Part shown: positions 15,652-18,130 of the stretch, piece after piece
Layout: every line of letters starts with the position of its first letter
How positions within the stretch are numbered: the first letter of the stretch is position 1
Source: Stenotrophomonas maltophilia
GTDB lineage: Bacteria; Pseudomonadota; Gammaproteobacteria; Xanthomonadales; Xanthomonadaceae
NCBI GenBank assembly: GCA_002386405.1
Contig: DGIP01000275.1
Location: forward strand, 1-18,130
DNA length: 18,130 nucleotides
Direction: 5' to 3'
Translations under genes and position numbers: made by a program
The notes under the pieces: model-generated
Databases searched by the model: none
What the model was told of the DNA's origin: nothing
What the model saw: only the letters and a program-made list of their open reading frames with translations

Positions 15652-15966
15652 TCAGGCGCGCGCGCCGAGGCTGATCACCATGTGGCCGCGCAGCGCGTCG
15701 TCGCTGTCTGCCTGCGGTGGGCTGACGTCGTGCAGGCTGAAGCCGCGGATCAGCGCGTCTTCCTCGTCAAGGCCGTCAAAGGCCACGAACTCGGCGTCGA
15801 ACAGCTGCGAACGGGCGGTGTCCTCGCTGTCGTAGCTGAGCGTGTTGCCGTCGCTGTCGAGCACTTCGGCGGTGCCGCCCGGGCGGACCCGCAGGCGTGC
15901 CCAGATCAGGGTGTTGCCCAGGCTGGCGAGGAACCACTGGTCGGAGTGGGCGGTGATGTCAGTCAT
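15652..15966 (-). CDS. Small acidic protein of unknown function
   Basis: A 104-residue protein I do not recognise. It starts MTDITAHSDQWFLASLGN and is strongly acidic (for example LDSDGNTLSYDSEDTARS and FDGLDEEDALIRGF). No signal peptide, membrane helix or catalytic motif is visible, so it is probably cytosolic. Its ATG overlaps the stop of the upstream membrane protein gene by four bases (ATGA), and its stop is 7 bp before the PaiB-like gene. The gene is thus embedded in a tight operon, which supports it being real. Codon use is like its neighbours. Partner, fold and function are unknown; a small beta-rich domain is possible. Confidence 0.7.
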   Translation of the reverse strand: MTDITAHSDQWFLASLGNTLIWARLRVRPGGTAEVLDSDGNTLSYDSEDTARSQLFDAEFVAFDGLDEEDALIRGFSLHDVSPPQADSDDALRGHMVISLGARA

Positions 15967-16268
15967 GTCAGTACCATCGAAAGCAGCCAGAGCAGGGCGG
16001 CCATGCCCAGTCCGGCCAGCAGGGTGAGCAGCGACAGCCAGGCCGGCGTGGCCAGCCCCGACAGCGAGCGGTCGGGGGTGTCGCGGTAATCGCGGCCCAG
16101 CAGCCAGCGCAGCGCGTCCGGACGCAGGAAGGCGCCACTGCCGAAGCGGTCGGCCAGGGCAGGGTGGCGGTCGCGGATGTGCACCAGCGTCAGCGGCCAG
16201 AAGATCACGAAGGCACTGAACCCGGCGATCGCCACGCCGACGAAGCACAGCGCGAAGAACAGGGTCAT
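15963..16268 (-). CDS. Small two-helix inner-membrane protein of unknown function
   Basis: A 101-residue protein with two hydrophobic segments, about residues 3-29 (FFALCFVGVAIAGFSAFVIF) and 75-100 (PAWLSLLTLLAGLGMAALLW). Between them lies a charged loop of about 45 residues rich in Arg and Asp (HIRDRHPALADRFGSGAF, then LLGRDYRDTPDRS). By the positive-inside rule the loop is cytoplasmic and both ends periplasmic. I do not recognise the family. A good GGAGG lies 7 nt before the ATG at 16268. asnS lies 22 bp upstream, and the stop overlaps the start of the small acidic protein by four bases, so the two unknown proteins are probably made together. Confidence 0.7.
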   Translation of the reverse strand: MTLFFALCFVGVAIAGFSAFVIFWPLTLVHIRDRHPALADRFGSGAFLRPDALRWLLGRDYRDTPDRSLSGLATPAWLSLLTLLAGLGMAALLWLLSMVLT

Positions 16269-16290
16269 GGGCGTGCCTCCGTGGAAAGGA

Positions 16291-17685
<1,395 letters not shown>

Positions 17686-17693
17686 GACTTGAA

Positions 17694-17699
17694 TCCTCT
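17694..17699 (-). promoter_or_regulatory. Ribosome binding site of asnS
   Basis: AGAGGA on the minus strand, 8 nt before the ATG at 17685. It decides this start over the longer open frame. Confidence 0.7.
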
Positions 17700-17781
17700 G
17701 TTGATCGACTCGATCTCTGAACGAGGAGTTTAACGGTTGCAGCGTTCTGCTTGCGAGGCATTTCTGACTGGGCCGTGGACC

Positions 17782-17787
17782 TATAAT
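17782..17787 (+). promoter_or_regulatory. Consensus -10 box (TATAAT) of the Fe-S carrier gene
   Basis: A perfect TATAAT lies 27 bp before the ATG, so the leader would be only about 20 nt, with GGAG (17802-17805) as ribosome binding site. No good -35 is seen at 16-18 bp (CATTTC), and there is no recognisable IscR box. Divergent asnS has a weaker TAAACT (17727-17732, minus strand). Confidence 0.6.
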
Positions 17788-17814
17788 GTGTCCCATCTGC
17801 TGGAGTCGTCCGTC

Positions 17815-18130
17815 ATGGCTGTCACCCTTACCCCTGTTGCTTTCACCCGTGTCCAGAAGTTCGTGGCCCAGACCCCGGGTGCCCTGGGCCTGCGCTTCGG
17901 TGTGACCCGCACCGGCTGTTCGGGCTGGGGCCACATCACCGACCTGGCCCGCGACGAGCGCCCCGGCGACACCGTCTTCCAGCAGGACGGGGTGAGCATT
18001 TACGTGGACGCCGACAGCCTGGCGCTGGTCGACGGCACCGAAATCGACTTCGGCAAGCAGGGCCTGAGCGAGACCTTCACGTTCAGGAACCCGAACGCCA
18101 CCGCCGAGTGTGGCTGCGGCGAAAGCTTCA
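17815..18130 (+). CDS. A-type iron-sulfur cluster carrier (HesB/IscA/SufA family), truncated at the window edge
   Basis: The 105 residues visible cover nearly the whole protein, since IscA has about 107. It carries or delivers iron-sulfur clusters to apoproteins. The three conserved cysteines are C35 in [11 protein letters not shown] and C99 and C101 in ECGCGESF. The end of the window falls after this last motif, so only about two residues and the stop are missing. The sequence is intermediate between E. coli IscA and SufA and lacks the extra N-terminus and the TGGGCSG motif of ErpA, so A-type carrier is a safer name than iscA. It stands alone, divergent from asnS, not within an isc or suf cluster as far as the window shows. 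The ATG at 17815 has GGAG 9 nt upstream. Confidence 0.93.
   Translation, partial: MAVTLTPVAFTRVQKFVAQTPGALGLRFGVTRTGCSGWGHITDLARDERPGDTVFQQDGVSIYVDADSLALVDGTEIDFGKQGLSETFTFRNPNATAECGCGESF

Overview
The window looks like chromosomal DNA of a Gram-negative gammaproteobacterium of the Xanthomonadaceae/Lysobacteraceae, most likely Stenotrophomonas. The evidence is a high-GC coding style with near-exclusive G/C third positions, Xanthomonadaceae-like protein sequences (large NAD-glutamate dehydrogenase, KMO, HAAO), and several short palindromes that begin with GTAG and have a 3-nt loop. These palindromes match the known SMAG family of REP-like repeats of Stenotrophomonas maltophilia. No database search was possible, so the genus is inferred.

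Layout. (1) 1-937, minus: a TetR-family repressor followed, with a one-base TGATG overlap, by the start of an RND efflux membrane-fusion lipoprotein that runs off the left edge. (2) 938-1200: a divergent regulatory region with an operator-like near-palindrome, an inverted repeat and a plausible -10 box for the next gene. (3) 1201-6177, plus: a 1658-residue NAD-specific glutamate dehydrogenase of the large (GDH-180) class, closed by a strong intrinsic terminator. (4) 6374-8111, plus: NAD kinase and a cN-I-type 5'-nucleotidase, 16 nt apart. (5) 8112-8238: a convergent gap filled by a tandem array of REP-like palindromes with a 48-bp period. (6) 8239-17685: eleven genes, all on the minus strand and mostly overlapping or a few bases apart. 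In transcription order they are asnS, a small two-helix membrane protein, a small acidic protein, a PaiB-like FMN-binding protein, carbonic anhydrase, haaO, (170-nt gap), kynU, kmo, sbcB, a DUF2461 protein and a DUF2939 protein. (7) 17815 to the right edge, plus: an IscA/SufA-type iron-sulfur carrier, divergent from asnS and cut just before its stop.

How it works together: kmo, kynU and haaO encode three consecutive steps from kynurenine to 2-amino-3-carboxymuconate semialdehyde, which cyclises to quinolinate, the precursor of NAD. Tryptophan dioxygenase and kynurenine formamidase are not in the window. NAD kinase and the NAD-dependent glutamate dehydrogenase lie nearby, so several genes concern NAD(P), but there is no evidence that they are co-regulated. 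The rest is housekeeping (asnS, sbcB, can, Fe-S carrier) plus two small uncharacterised proteins.

I found no CRISPR array, insertion sequence, prophage, toxin-antitoxin pair, tRNA or rRNA, and no convincing undescribed system. The points most worth a second look are the tandem palindrome array at 8116-8236, the dyad-rich gap upstream of kynU, the possible leaderless autoregulated tetR promoter, and the small unknown gene pair downstream of asnS.
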